A DNA stretch of 64,000 bases, from positions 62,001 to 126,000 of the forward strand of contig DASTSO010000117.1 in assembly GCA_035760645.1 (NCBI GenBank), read 5' to 3'. Position numbers and translations under genes: made by a program. The notes beneath the pieces were generated by a model. The model was not told where the DNA came from. It did no database searches and saw only the letters and a list, made by a program, of their open reading frames with translations. This document shows, in pieces, positions 1 to 7,973 of this stretch. This DNA is from DASSTY01 sp035760645. GTDB lineage: Bacteria; Gemmatimonadota; Gemmatimonadetes; Gemmatimonadales; GWC2-71-9. Positions within the stretch are counted from its first letter, which is position 1. Each line of letters begins with the position of its first letter.

Positions 1-1140
1 CATGAGCCAGCGCTCGGTCGCCATGAACGGCATCTGCTCGGCCACGTGGCGGGCGATGACCGCCTCGCGCACCTCGAGCCCCGTGAGGATGTTGGTGACG
101 AGGATGAGGATCGCGTCCACCGCGAGGAACGCCTCCGGCAGCACGAGCCGGCGATTGGCGCTGTCGTCCAGCGTGCGCTCGAGCCACTGCGTGGCCGCGG
201 TATGCGGCGGGTTCGCCTGGAGCGAGAGGACGAAGCGCGCGAGCGCGTTGATCCGCTCGGCGCGCATCGGGTTGCGCTTGTAGGCCATCGCGCTCGAACC
301 GATCTGCTCGCTCTCGAACGGCTCCAGGAGCTCGCCCTCGTGCTGGAGGAGGCGGAGGTCGTTGGCCATCTTCGCCGCGCTCTGCGCGATGCCGCTCAGG
401 ACGTCCACCACGTGGCTGTCGGCCTTGCGCGGGTAGGTCTGCCCCGTGACCGGGAACTGGTCGCGGAAGCCGAGCTTCGCGGTGACGCGCCGCTCGAGCT
501 CGCGCACCTTGGCGTGGTCGCCGTGGAAGAGCTCGAGGAAGCTCGCCTGGGTGCCGGTCGTGCCCTGGGCGCCCCGGAAGCGGAGCGTCTCGATCCGGTG
601 GCAGAGGTCCTCGACGTCGAGCGCGAAGTCCTGCGCCCAGAGCGTCGCGCGCTTGCCCACCGTGGTGAGCTGCGCCGGCTGGAAGTGCGTGTAGGCGAGC
701 GTCGGGAGCGACGCCCAGCGCCGCGCGAAGCTCTCGAGCGAGGCGAGCACGGCCAGGAGTCGGCCCAGCAGGAGGCGCATCGCCTCGCGCATCAGCACGA
801 GGTCGGCGTTGTCGGTGACGAAGGCGCTTGTCGCGCCCAGGTGCAGGTAGGCGCGCGCCGCCGGCGCCTGCTCGCCGAAGGCGTGCACGTGCGCCATGAC
901 GTCGTGCCGGAAGCGGCGCTCGTAGCGCGCCGCGACCTCGAGGTCGGCGTCGTCGAGGTGCGCGCGGATCTGTGCGAGCGCCTCGTCGGGGATGTCGAGG
1001 CCCAGCTCGCGCTCCGCCTCGGCGAGCGCGAGCCAGAGGCGGCGCCACTGCGCGATGCGGTGCGGCTCGCCGAAGAGCCGCTGCATGGCGGGCGAGGCGT
1101 AGCGGGTGCCGAGCGGCGAGCGGTAACGGTCGTCGGTCAT
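1..1140 (-). CDS. purB: Adenylosuccinate lyase PurB (3' end cut by window edge)
   Basis: Catalyses fumarate release from SAICAR and adenylosuccinate in purine synthesis, in the cytoplasm. The minus-strand frame opens with ATG at 1140-1138 and is still open at base 1, so the C-terminus is missing. The family signature reads GSSAMAYKRNP (usual form SSAMPYKRNP), and upstream blocks THFQPAQLTTVGKR and GTTGTQASFLELF match the lyase superfamily. The ATG overlaps the TGA of the htrA-like gene (1139-1137) as ATGA, so the two are translationally coupled and purB is the third gene of a truA-htrA-purB unit. The identification is secure; only the missing end is unknown. Confidence 0.95.
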   Translation of the reverse strand, partial: MTDDRYRSPLGTRYASPAMQRLFGEPHRIAQWRRLWLALAEAERELGLDIPDEALAQIRAHLDDADLEVAARYERRFRHDVMAHVHAFGEQAPAARAYLHLGATSAFVTDNADLVLMREAMRLLLGRLLAVLASLESFARRWASLPTLAYTHFQPAQLTTVGKRATLWAQDFALDVEDLCHRIETLRFRGAQGTTGTQASFLELFHGDHAKVRELERRVTAKLGFRDQFPVTGQTYPRKADSHVVDVLSGIAQSAAKMANDLRLLQHEGELLEPFESEQIGSSAMAYKRNPMRAERINALARFVLSLQANPPHTAATQWLERTLDDSANRRLVLPEAFLAVDAILILVTNILTGLEVREAVIARHVAEQMPFMATERWLM

Positions 1141-2639
1141 TGGAAGGCGAGATCGGTGATGAGGTACCGGCCGTCGCGCTCGAAGGTGAGGCGGAACGGC
1201 GTGCCCGGCTGCAGCGAGCGCAGGAGCTCGGCGACCTGCTCGGCCGAGCGGATCGGCACCCGGCCGATCCCGACGAGCACGTCGCCCTGGCGCAGGCCCG
1301 TGGCGCGGGCCACCTGGTCGGAGACGCGGAAGATGAGCGCGCCGGCCTCGCTCCGCAGCCCGCGCTCGGCGCGGATCGCGGGCGTCACGGTGACGAGCTG
1401 CATGTCGCGCAGCACGTTGACCTTGGCGGCGCTGACCGTGGGCAGGTCCCCGCTCACCAGCGTGCGGGTCGCGGTCGCGTCGCCGCGGCGGGTGACGACG
1501 CGCACGGTGTCGCCCACGTGGAGGTCGAGCTTCACGGCCTCCCAGTCGAGATAGTTGCGGAGCCGGCGGCCCGCGGCCTCGACGAGCACGTCGCCGGGTC
1601 GCACGCCGGCGCGCGCCGCGGGGCCGCCCGGCGCCACGTCCGTCACGACGACGCCGCCCGCGCGCTTCCAGTCGCGCATCGATTCGGGGCCGCGCACGTC
1701 GAGCCCGGTCCAGGCGCGGCGCACTGCGCCGCTCCGGATGATCTCCTGCGCGACGCGCATCGCCCGCTCGATGGGGATGGCGAAGCCGAGGCCGATCGAG
1801 CCGCCGCTGCTCGAGAAGATCGAGCTGTTGACGCCGACCACCTCGCCCAGCGCGTTCGCGAGCGGGCCGCCCGAATTGCCCGGGTTGATCGCCGCGTCGG
1901 TCTGGATCATGTCGAGGTAGAGGCCCGGCTGCTCGGAGGTCGGCAGGATGTTGCGGCCCGTCGCGCTCACGACGCCCGCCGTGACGGTCGGCTCGCTGTT
2001 GCCGAGGAGATAGGCGTACGGGTTGCCCATGGCGAGCACCCACTCGCCCGCCATGAGATCGTCGCTGCGGCCGAGCGGGGCGACGGGGAGGTTGCCGCGG
2101 TCGATCTTCACGACCGCGATGTCGGTCATCGCGTCCTCACCAAGGAGCGTGGCCTCGCGCTCGGTGCCGTCGGGCAGGGTGACGAGGATGCGCTCCGCCC
2201 CGGCGACGACGTGCTGGTTCGTGATGATGACGCCGCCCCCGGCGATCACGAAGCCCGTGCCATAGCTCTGCACGACCTGCTCCGCCTCCTGCGGGAGGAA
2301 GAACATGTCCCACGGCGTGCGCGGCTGGGCCCGCTGGCGCGAGCTGACGGTGATGGAGACGACGGCGGGCGAGAGCCGCGCGGTGGCGGTGACGAGCGCG
2401 GTGCGGCGGCTGGACTCGGCGGTGGACGACGCGCCGCCCGCGATCTGACCGGCCTGGCTGGCCGTGGCGAGCCGAACCGGGGCGGCGGCCGCGGCGGCCG
2501 GGTCGTCGCCCGAGGATGCGCCGCGGTCGCACCCCGCGGCCGCCGCGAGCAGGCTCGCGAGGAGCGCGCCGGCCAGGAGGGCGCGCGGCGCGCGGCGTCC
2601 GGGACGACGCGGGGCGCTACGAGGGTTGTGGGAGCGCAT
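1137..2639 (-). CDS. HtrA/DegP-type trypsin-like serine protease, lipoprotein, two PDZ domains
   Basis: Envelope quality-control protease. The 500-residue product starts with a basic stretch, a hydrophobic segment and lipobox LAAAAGC with Cys37, so it should be a lipid-anchored periplasmic protein. The S1C triad is visible: His143 in ITNQHVVAG, Asp173 in AMTDIAVVKID and Ser256 in NPGNSGGPL. A PDZ domain covers about residues 295-385 and a second about 400-500. An in-frame ATG at 2654-2652 would add five residues; both starts lie inside the 3' end of truA, so the genes overlap. Its stop overlaps purB. Lipid anchoring of an HtrA protein is less common than soluble periplasmic forms. Family certain, exact paralog (degP, degQ, degS) not assigned. 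Confidence 0.93.
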   Translation of the reverse strand: MRSHNPRSAPRRPGRRAPRALLAGALLASLLAAAAGCDRGASSGDDPAAAAAAPVRLATASQAGQIAGGASSTAESSRRTALVTATARLSPAVVSITVSSRQRAQPRTPWDMFFLPQEAEQVVQSYGTGFVIAGGGVIITNQHVVAGAERILVTLPDGTEREATLLGEDAMTDIAVVKIDRGNLPVAPLGRSDDLMAGEWVLAMGNPYAYLLGNSEPTVTAGVVSATGRNILPTSEQPGLYLDMIQTDAAINPGNSGGPLANALGEVVGVNSSIFSSSGGSIGLGFAIPIERAMRVAQEIIRSGAVRRAWTGLDVRGPESMRDWKRAGGVVVTDVAPGGPAARAGVRPGDVLVEAAGRRLRNYLDWEAVKLDLHVGDTVRVVTRRGDATATRTLVSGDLPTVSAAKVNVLRDMQLVTVTPAIRAERGLRSEAGALIFRVSDQVARATGLRQGDVLVGIGRVPIRSAEQVAELLRSLQPGTPFRLTFERDGRYLITDLAFQ

Positions 2640-3450
2640 CGTCGAGCGCGTCATGCGGTGGTGCCTCGTGCGGGTCGGCGAAGCAGTCGGGCGGATACTC
2701 CGCGGCGACGAAGAACAGGCCCTGGGGCGGCGCCGGCGGGCTGGTGCCCGCATTGTCGGTCCGCGCGAGGAGCCGCCGTACGTCGTCCGGCGGCCGGCGG
2801 CCCAGCCCGATGTCCACCATAGTGCCGACGAGCATCCGCACCATGTGGTGCAGGAAGCGGTCGGCCGCCACGTGGAAGCTGAGGCCGCGCTCCTCGGGCC
2901 GCTCCGCCCAGCACGCGAGCCGCAGGCGGCAGCGCCAGTGCGCCTTCTCCTGGCCCACGACCGCGAAGGCGCGGAAGTCGTGCTCGCCGAGGAGGTCGGC
3001 CGCCGCGGTCCGCATCGCCGCCACGTCGAGCGGCCGATCGCCCGCCCGGCCCAGGGCCCACTCCCAGCGGCGCCGGAAGGGCGACGCCGCCGCGGCGTCG
3101 AGGCCGACGTCGTAGCGGTAGCGCCGGCCGGTGGCGCTCTTCCGGGCGTGGAACCCGGGGCGCATCTCGTGCACCGCCTCGACCCAGCAGTCGGCGGGGA
3201 GGAGCGCATTGAGCGCGCGGTGCGTGCTCGGCCCCGTCCACTTCGCCGGGAGCGCGAAGCTCACGCCCATCCCCGCCGCGTGCACGCCCGCGTCGGTCCG
3301 GCCCGCCGCGTGCGCGACGATGCGACCCCCGGTGAGCCGCTCGAGCACCCGCTCGACTTCGGCCTGCACGGTGCGGCGGGCGGGCTGGCGCTGCCAGCCG
3401 GCGAAACCGCCGCCGTCGTAGTGCAGCCGTGCGAGGAAGGTCCGGCTCAT
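2617..3450 (-). CDS. truA: tRNA pseudouridine(38-40) synthase TruA
   Basis: Isomerises uridines 38-40 in the anticodon stem-loop of tRNAs. The 277-residue protein carries the catalytic block GRTDAGVHA with nucleophile Asp53, and the usual YDGGGFAGWQRQ N-terminus. Start ATG 3450-3448 is chosen because the family N-terminus begins there; a longer open frame to 3516 has no homology. No Shine-Dalgarno is present, but a -10 lies 8 nt upstream (see promoter entry), so the message is probably leaderless. A Pro-rich, acidic C-terminal tail (about residues 240-277) extends past the usual end and overlaps the start of the protease gene. First gene of the truA-htrA-purB unit. Confidence 0.95.
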   Translation of the reverse strand: MSRTFLARLHYDGGGFAGWQRQPARRTVQAEVERVLERLTGGRIVAHAAGRTDAGVHAAGMGVSFALPAKWTGPSTHRALNALLPADCWVEAVHEMRPGFHARKSATGRRYRYDVGLDAAAASPFRRRWEWALGRAGDRPLDVAAMRTAAADLLGEHDFRAFAVVGQEKAHWRCRLRLACWAERPEERGLSFHVAADRFLHHMVRMLVGTMVDIGLGRRPPDDVRRLLARTDNAGTSPPAPPQGLFFVAAEYPPDCFADPHEAPPHDALDDALPQPS

Positions 3451-3458
3451 CGCGGGGC

Positions 3459-3487
3459 AATCTAGCCGCGCCCGGAAACCGGAGCAA
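3459..3487 (-). promoter_or_regulatory. Promoter of truA-htrA-purB, leaderless geometry
   Basis: On the minus strand -35 TTGCTC (3487-3482) and -10 TAGATT (3464-3459) are separated by exactly 17 nt. Only 8 nt lie between the -10 and the truA ATG, so transcription should start at or within a few bases of the start codon. Confidence 0.6.
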
Positions 3488-3500
3488 GGCGCGCAACTGC

Positions 3501-3516
3501 TTGTCAGAATTGACAA
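3501..3516. repeat. Inverted repeat TTGTCA-N4-TGACAA between lexA and truA
   Basis: Perfect 6-bp arms (3501-3506 and 3511-3516) with a 4-bp spacer, just upstream of the truA promoter. It could be an operator; alternatively the T-rich part is only the tail of the lexA terminator. Confidence 0.4.
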
Positions 3517-3550
3517 AAGCGGCCCCGGAGCGCGCCTGCGCTCCGGGGCC
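3510..3550 (-). terminator. Rho-independent terminator of lexA
   Basis: A 12-bp perfect stem (3521-3532 with 3539-3550) closes a 6-nt loop. On the minus strand it is followed by GCTTTTGTC, the expected T tract. It lies 56 nt beyond the lexA stop. Confidence 0.85.
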
Positions 3551-3606
3551 TGCGACTCGCGTCGAGTCGGCGTGCGGGGCGGCTCCGCGGGCCGGCCGCG
3601 CGCCGC

Positions 3607-4215
3607 TCAGAACTTCCGGATCACCCCGACGACGACGCCCTGGATCAGCACGTCGCGCTCCTGGAACCGGAGCGGCTGCATGGTGGCGTTGGCGGGCTGG
3701 AGGCGGACCCAGCCGCCCGGCTCGCGGTAGAACTTCTTCACCGTCGCCTCCGCCCCGTTGACCAGGGCGATGACCATCTCGCCCGACTCGGCCGTCTGCT
3801 TGCCGTGGACCACCACGAAGTCGCCGTCGCAGATGTGCTCGTCGATCATCGAGGTGCCCTGGACCCGCAGCGCGTAGTTGGGCCCGCGGCGCGGGAGCAT
3901 CTCGTCGGGGACGGCGATCGTCTCCTGATGCATCAGCGACTCGATCGGCATGCCCGCGGCCACGGTGCCGAGGAGCGGGATCTCGGTCGCCGCCTGGGTG
4001 CCGCGCGGCGGAAGGATGTCGATCGAGCGGCTCTCGTTGTAGGCGCGACGGATGTAGCCCTTGCGCTCGAGGTTCGTCAGGTGCTCGTGCACCGTGGCGA
4101 GCGACTGGAAGCGGAAATGCTCCGCGATCTCCTCGAAGCTCGGCGCGAAGCCGTGCTCCTGGATGTGCGACTGCAGGTAGGCGAGGATCTCGCTCTGGCG
4201 CTTCGTCAGGGGCAT
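3607..4215 (-). CDS. lexA: LexA repressor
   Basis: SOS-response repressor that self-cleaves when stimulated by RecA filaments. 202 residues: N-terminal winged helix (about 1-65) and C-terminal S24 peptidase fold. The scissile bond is Ala87-Gly88 in GTVAAGMPI, the nucleophile is Ser122 in QGTSMID, and the general base is Lys160 in EATVKKFY. Start ATG 4215-4213 is preceded by GGAG at about 9 nt spacing and matches the family N-terminus MPLTKRQSEIL. It is monocistronic, with its own promoter and terminator. A direct repeat in the promoter spacer suggests autoregulation. Confidence 0.97.
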   Translation of the reverse strand: MPLTKRQSEILAYLQSHIQEHGFAPSFEEIAEHFRFQSLATVHEHLTNLERKGYIRRAYNESRSIDILPPRGTQAATEIPLLGTVAAGMPIESLMHQETIAVPDEMLPRRGPNYALRVQGTSMIDEHICDGDFVVVHGKQTAESGEMVIALVNGAEATVKKFYREPGGWVRLQPANATMQPLRFQERDVLIQGVVVGVIRKF

Positions 4216-4262
4216 CGATGGTCTCCGGAGCAGGGGCGGCCGAAGAGAGGCCGAACGCCCTT

Positions 4263-4291
4263 ACATTACCCGAATACGGCCCGAAGGGCAA
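4263..4291 (-). promoter_or_regulatory. lexA promoter with direct-repeat candidate LexA operator
   Basis: Minus-strand -35 TTGCCC (4291-4286) and -10 TAATGT (4268-4263) flank a 17-nt spacer that is exactly TTCGGG-N5-TTCGGG (plus-strand CCCGAA at 4269-4274 and 4280-4285). A repressor bound there would block RNA polymerase. That LexA is the repressor is inference from position. Confidence 0.55.
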
Positions 4292-4763
4292 GAGCGGCCG
4301 GCGGGATGGCGGACCCGACCCGGGCAATCCGGTCGCCCAAGGCGAAGTGGGCGTGATCCTTGCCACGCGGACCGCCCGGGAGCGTTTTCGCCCCGGCCCC
4401 GCTCGCACGGCCACCGGTCGGTCTGGCGTGTTGCCAGAGACCGTGGCGCATGGAATCACGACGCCCCGTCTGGTGTCGCGATTTCAGACGATGGCGGCCG
4501 GCGGCGCCCCGAAAGGATCGAGCCGGCACTCCTGGAGCCGGTTCGGCCCGTGTACCTTTCGGGTCGGGGTCGTACCTTCCCGACAATCCGAATCACCCGA
4601 AGCCCTCGTCGCTTCCTGGAGGCAAGTCGTTGCCCCGCTTGACGACGCCTGCGAGCGCCTGCCGCGGCCCGATCCGGTCCGGCGGCCGCCCCGAAGACCA
4701 GCCGTGCCCGCTCGCCGCGCCCCATGGACGCGCGGCGCCCGCCGGGCTGTCCGGGAGCGCCGT
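4292..4763. other. Non-coding or unassigned stretch before the HEAT gene
   Basis: About 470 bases without a supported gene. The frame of the following HEAT protein stays open back to 4218 but the translation is low-complexity and Arg/Pro-rich. TACCTT occurs at 4553-4558 and again at 4573-4578; both fit the local -10 form TANNTT, but neither has a recognisable -35. Nothing else was identified. Confidence 0.4.
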
Positions 4764-6461
4764 GTGACCGCGACCCGGCCGTCGCCGACCGTCGCCGCGG
4801 CGGGCGCCGAGGGGGTGCTCGTGGGCGCCCAGGTCGCGGAGGTCATCCAGGGCCTCGTGAAGGCGCTGCGCGCCTTCCAGATGTATCTGCCGAACAACCC
4901 GATCTACCAGCGGGCGGTCGGCCAGATCGAGGCGGCCTTCGCGCCGATCTGGGCGGCGACGGACGAGCTGGTGCTGCGGGTGGCCGAGACGGAGCTCCTG
5001 TGGGAGGAGCAGGTCGTCCACCAGCAGCACTCGAAGGGCGAGAGTCTCGCCTGGATGCTGTACAAGGACGGGCTGCGCACGCTCACGCTGCGGCGCGGGG
5101 TGGAGCGCGAGGAGATCTCGCGGTTCCTCCTCGTCGTGAACCGGGCGCGCTTCCTGCCGGCCGACGCGGGCGACGACCTCCTCACGCTGCTGTGGGCGGA
5201 GGAGTTCGAGTACATCAGCTACCAGTTCTCCGAGCCGTTCGCGGATGCCGCCGTGCCCGACCAGGCGGGCGGCCCGCCGCCGGGGGCGGCCGAGGAGCGG
5301 CGGGCGCGGGTGGAGCAGGAGGCGCCCCCGAAGCCGGCGGGGATCATCGACCTCGACGACTTCGACTCGACGCTCTACTTCCTCGAGGAGGACGAGATCA
5401 GCTACGTGCTGCGCGAGGTGCAGCACGAGTATCAGCGCGACCTGCGCACCAGCGCCCTCGCCATCCTCTTCGACGTCTTCGAGGCCCAGGCCGAGACGGA
5501 CATCCGCGCCGAGATCCTCGGCATCCTCGACACGCTGTTCCCGCACCTGCTCAACGCGCGCGACTTCCGCGCCGTCGCGGCCATCCTGCGCGAGACCCGG
5601 CAGCTGCGGCAGAGCCGCACCGACCTCGAGCCGGCGCACGTGGGCCGGCTCGAGACGTTCGAGGCCCAGCTCAGCGAGCCGGCCATCCTGCGCCAGCTGC
5701 TGCAGTCGCTCGAGGAGGCCGGGGTCGGCGCGGAGGACGCGGACGTCGCGGAGGTGCTGCGCGAACTGCGGCCCACGGCGCTGGAGACGCTCGTCGCCTG
5801 GGTGCCGCAGCTCAAGATCGGACCGATGCGCACGCTGCTCGAGGCGGTGGCCGACCGCATCGCCGCCGCCCACTCGGCCGAGGTGCTGCGGCTCCTGCGC
5901 TCGCCCGGCTCGCCGGCGCTGGCCGGCGTCGTGGCGCTCTGCGGCCGGCTCAAGCTGCAGGGGGCGATCCCCGGCCTGGGCGAGCTGCTCGCGCACGAGG
6001 ACGCCGCGCTGCGGCTCGCGGCGGTGCAGGCGCTGGCCGAGATCGGCTCGCCCGGCGCACTGGCGCATCTCGACCGCGCCATCGGCGACGCCGATCGCGC
6101 GGTGCGGCTCGCGGCGGTGCGGGTGGCGGGGCTGCGCGGCCACAAGGGCGCGCTGCGGCGGGTCGAGGCGGTGGTGCAGGGCAAGATGGTCGGCGCGCTC
6201 GATCTCACCGAGAAGATGGCCTTCTTCGAGGCCTACGGCGCGATCGCCGGCGCGAGCGGCGTGGACGCGCTCGAGCAGATCCTGGTGCCGCGCGGGCTGC
6301 TGCGGCGCAAGGAGGCACCGGAGACGCGCGCCTGCGCGGCGATCGCGCTCGGCCGCACGCGCACGGAGCGCGCGCGGGCGATCCTCGAGCAGTGCGCCAC
6401 GGACAAGGAGCTGATGGTGCGCAACGCCGTGACGCGCGCGCTGCGGGAGATGACGGCGTGA
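4764..6461 (+). CDS. HEAT-repeat protein with an N-terminal domain shared with the adjacent HD-GYP protein
   Basis: Start GTG 4764 is supported by GGGAG at 4753-4757, 6 nt upstream; the frame is open further back but without homology. 565 residues. Residues about 15-130 form a domain with ALRAFQMYLPNNP and RRGVEREEISRFLL that is recognisably related to the N-terminus of the next gene product. A charged linker with LDDFDSTLYFLEEDE follows, then helical HEAT/PBS-lyase-like repeats to the end (for example AALRLAAVQALAEIGSPGAL and AVRLAAVRVAG). HEAT arrays are protein-binding scaffolds; no catalytic residues are seen. The stop overlaps the next start as GTGA, so the two are coupled and probably act together. 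Specific function unknown. Confidence 0.75.
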   Translation: MTATRPSPTVAAAGAEGVLVGAQVAEVIQGLVKALRAFQMYLPNNPIYQRAVGQIEAAFAPIWAATDELVLRVAETELLWEEQVVHQQHSKGESLAWMLYKDGLRTLTLRRGVEREEISRFLLVVNRARFLPADAGDDLLTLLWAEEFEYISYQFSEPFADAAVPDQAGGPPPGAAEERRARVEQEAPPKPAGIIDLDDFDSTLYFLEEDEISYVLREVQHEYQRDLRTSALAILFDVFEAQAETDIRAEILGILDTLFPHLLNARDFRAVAAILRETRQLRQSRTDLEPAHVGRLETFEAQLSEPAILRQLLQSLEEAGVGAEDADVAEVLRELRPTALETLVAWVPQLKIGPMRTLLEAVADRIAAAHSAEVLRLLRSPGSPALAGVVALCGRLKLQGAIPGLGELLAHEDAALRLAAVQALAEIGSPGALAHLDRAIGDADRAVRLAAVRVAGLRGHKGALRRVEAVVQGKMVGALDLTEKMAFFEAYGAIAGASGVDALEQILVPRGLLRRKEAPETRACAAIALGRTRTERARAILEQCATDKELMVRNAVTRALREMTA

Positions 6462-7930
6462 GCGAGGCGCCCGAGACCCCGCGGGCGGCCCCCGACGCCG
6501 TGGCGGCCGAGGGGCTGCTGCGCCAGGGTGGCCGCGCGCTGCTGCTGACGCTCTATGCCGCCCTGCGCAGTCTCAAGCTCTATCCGGTCGAGAACGCCAC
6601 GGTGCAGAAGGCGCTGGACGACCTCCAGGCGAGCGCCGAGGGGCTGCTGGGCTTCGAGCCCGACATCGAGCTGCGCCTGGCGGGCGACTTCCTCTTCGTC
6701 AACGCGACGCGGCTGCGCCTCGAGCTCGACAACTACGCCTCCTTCAGCCACATCCTGAAGGTCCTGCGCACGTTCGACATCGGCACGCTGCGCGTGCGCG
6801 CGGGCGTCGAGCGGCGGGAGTGGCAGATCCTCCTCAGCCAGGTGCTGAGCATCGGCGAGCGGACGAACGTCGAGGACCGCTTCGAGGAGCTGCTGGCGCG
6901 CATGGGCGAGGCGGGCCTCGTCCATTTCGAGCTCGAGCGCGGCAGCCCCGACCAGGAGGCGCTCGAGGAGAGCGCCGAGGCGCGCGAGGTCGCCAAGCGC
7001 ACCTACGCGCAGGGCGTCGCCGTCACGCGCGACCTCGTCACGGGCGTGCGGCTGGGCCGCACGCCGAACGTCAAGCGCGTCAAGCGCGCCGTGCAGGTGA
7101 TCGTCGACCAGGTGCTCAACAACGAGACCTCGCTCGTCGGGCTCACCACCATCCGTGACTACGACGAGTACACGTTCAGCCACTCGGTGAACGTGTGCAT
7201 CTTCGCCGTCGCCCTCGGCAAGAAGCTCGGCCTCTCGAAGGTCCAGCTCTACGACCTCGGCCTCGCCGCCCTGCTGCACGACGTGGGCAAGGCGCGCATC
7301 CCGCTCGAGATCCTCAACAAGGCGGGCGGCCTCAACGAGCAGGAGTGGCGCATCATGCAGGCGCACCCCTGGCTCGGCGCCCTCACGCTCTTCAACCTGC
7401 GCGGCTACGAGGAGATCCCGTACCGCGCCGTGCTCGTCGCCCACGAGCACCACATGAAGAGCGACCTCACGGGCTATCCGCGGGCCGCCCGCCCGCGCAC
7501 CCTCGGCATCTTCTCGCGCATCGTCGCGGTGGCCGACGGCTACGACGCGGCCACCTCGCGCCGCGCCTACCAGACGGTGCCGATCGAGCCCGACCAGGTC
7601 CTGCGGGAGATGTGGACCAACCCGAGGCGCGGCTACGACGCGGTGCTCGTCAAGGCGCTCATCAACCTCGTCGGCATCTATCCCGTGGGCACCTGCGTCA
7701 TCCTCGACTCGCTCGAGGTCGGCATCGTCGCGGCGCCCGCGGCCGAGGGCGGGCAGCTCAACCGCCCCATGGTCCGCATCGCCATCGATGCCGACGGCGG
7801 CGTCGTGCCGGCGCCGGGGCGGGCCGTGAGTCTCGCCGAGCAGGACGCCTCGGGCGCCTATCTCCGCTCCATCGTCAAGGTCACCAGTGCGGAGCGCTAC
7901 GGCCTGACCGTGGGCGACTACTTCGTGTGA
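6458..7930 (+). CDS. HD-GYP-type phosphodiesterase with novel N-terminal domain
   Basis: Likely hydrolyses cyclic di-GMP in the cytoplasm. 490 residues from GTG 6458, overlapping the HEAT gene stop by 4 bases with GGGAG upstream. N-terminal part (about 15-140) resembles that of the HEAT protein, with ALRSLKLYPVENA and RAGVERREWQILL. The C-terminal HD-GYP domain shows HSVNVCIFA, LLHDVGKARIP, a QAHP histidine, HEHHMKSDLTGYP and RIVAVADGYDAATS. The canonical HHExxDGxGYP is altered to HHMKSDLTGYP, so Glu and the first Gly are replaced while both His, Asp and GYP remain. Metal-ligand His/Asp residues are otherwise present. No receiver or PAS domain and no membrane segment is visible, so the input probably comes through the N-terminal domain or the HEAT partner. 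Confidence 0.85.
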   Translation: MSEAPETPRAAPDAVAAEGLLRQGGRALLLTLYAALRSLKLYPVENATVQKALDDLQASAEGLLGFEPDIELRLAGDFLFVNATRLRLELDNYASFSHILKVLRTFDIGTLRVRAGVERREWQILLSQVLSIGERTNVEDRFEELLARMGEAGLVHFELERGSPDQEALEESAEAREVAKRTYAQGVAVTRDLVTGVRLGRTPNVKRVKRAVQVIVDQVLNNETSLVGLTTIRDYDEYTFSHSVNVCIFAVALGKKLGLSKVQLYDLGLAALLHDVGKARIPLEILNKAGGLNEQEWRIMQAHPWLGALTLFNLRGYEEIPYRAVLVAHEHHMKSDLTGYPRAARPRTLGIFSRIVAVADGYDAATSRRAYQTVPIEPDQVLREMWTNPRRGYDAVLVKALINLVGIYPVGTCVILDSLEVGIVAAPAAEGGQLNRPMVRIAIDADGGVVPAPGRAVSLAEQDASGAYLRSIVKVTSAERYGLTVGDYFV

Positions 7931-7973
7931 GCCCGCCGCCGCGGCGCCGCCGCTCCTGATCCTCCGTCTTCGA

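Noticed and set aside
972..2822. 616-codon plus-strand open frame over the protease gene
   Set aside because: Antisense shadow of the HtrA-like gene, whose catalytic triad is clear.
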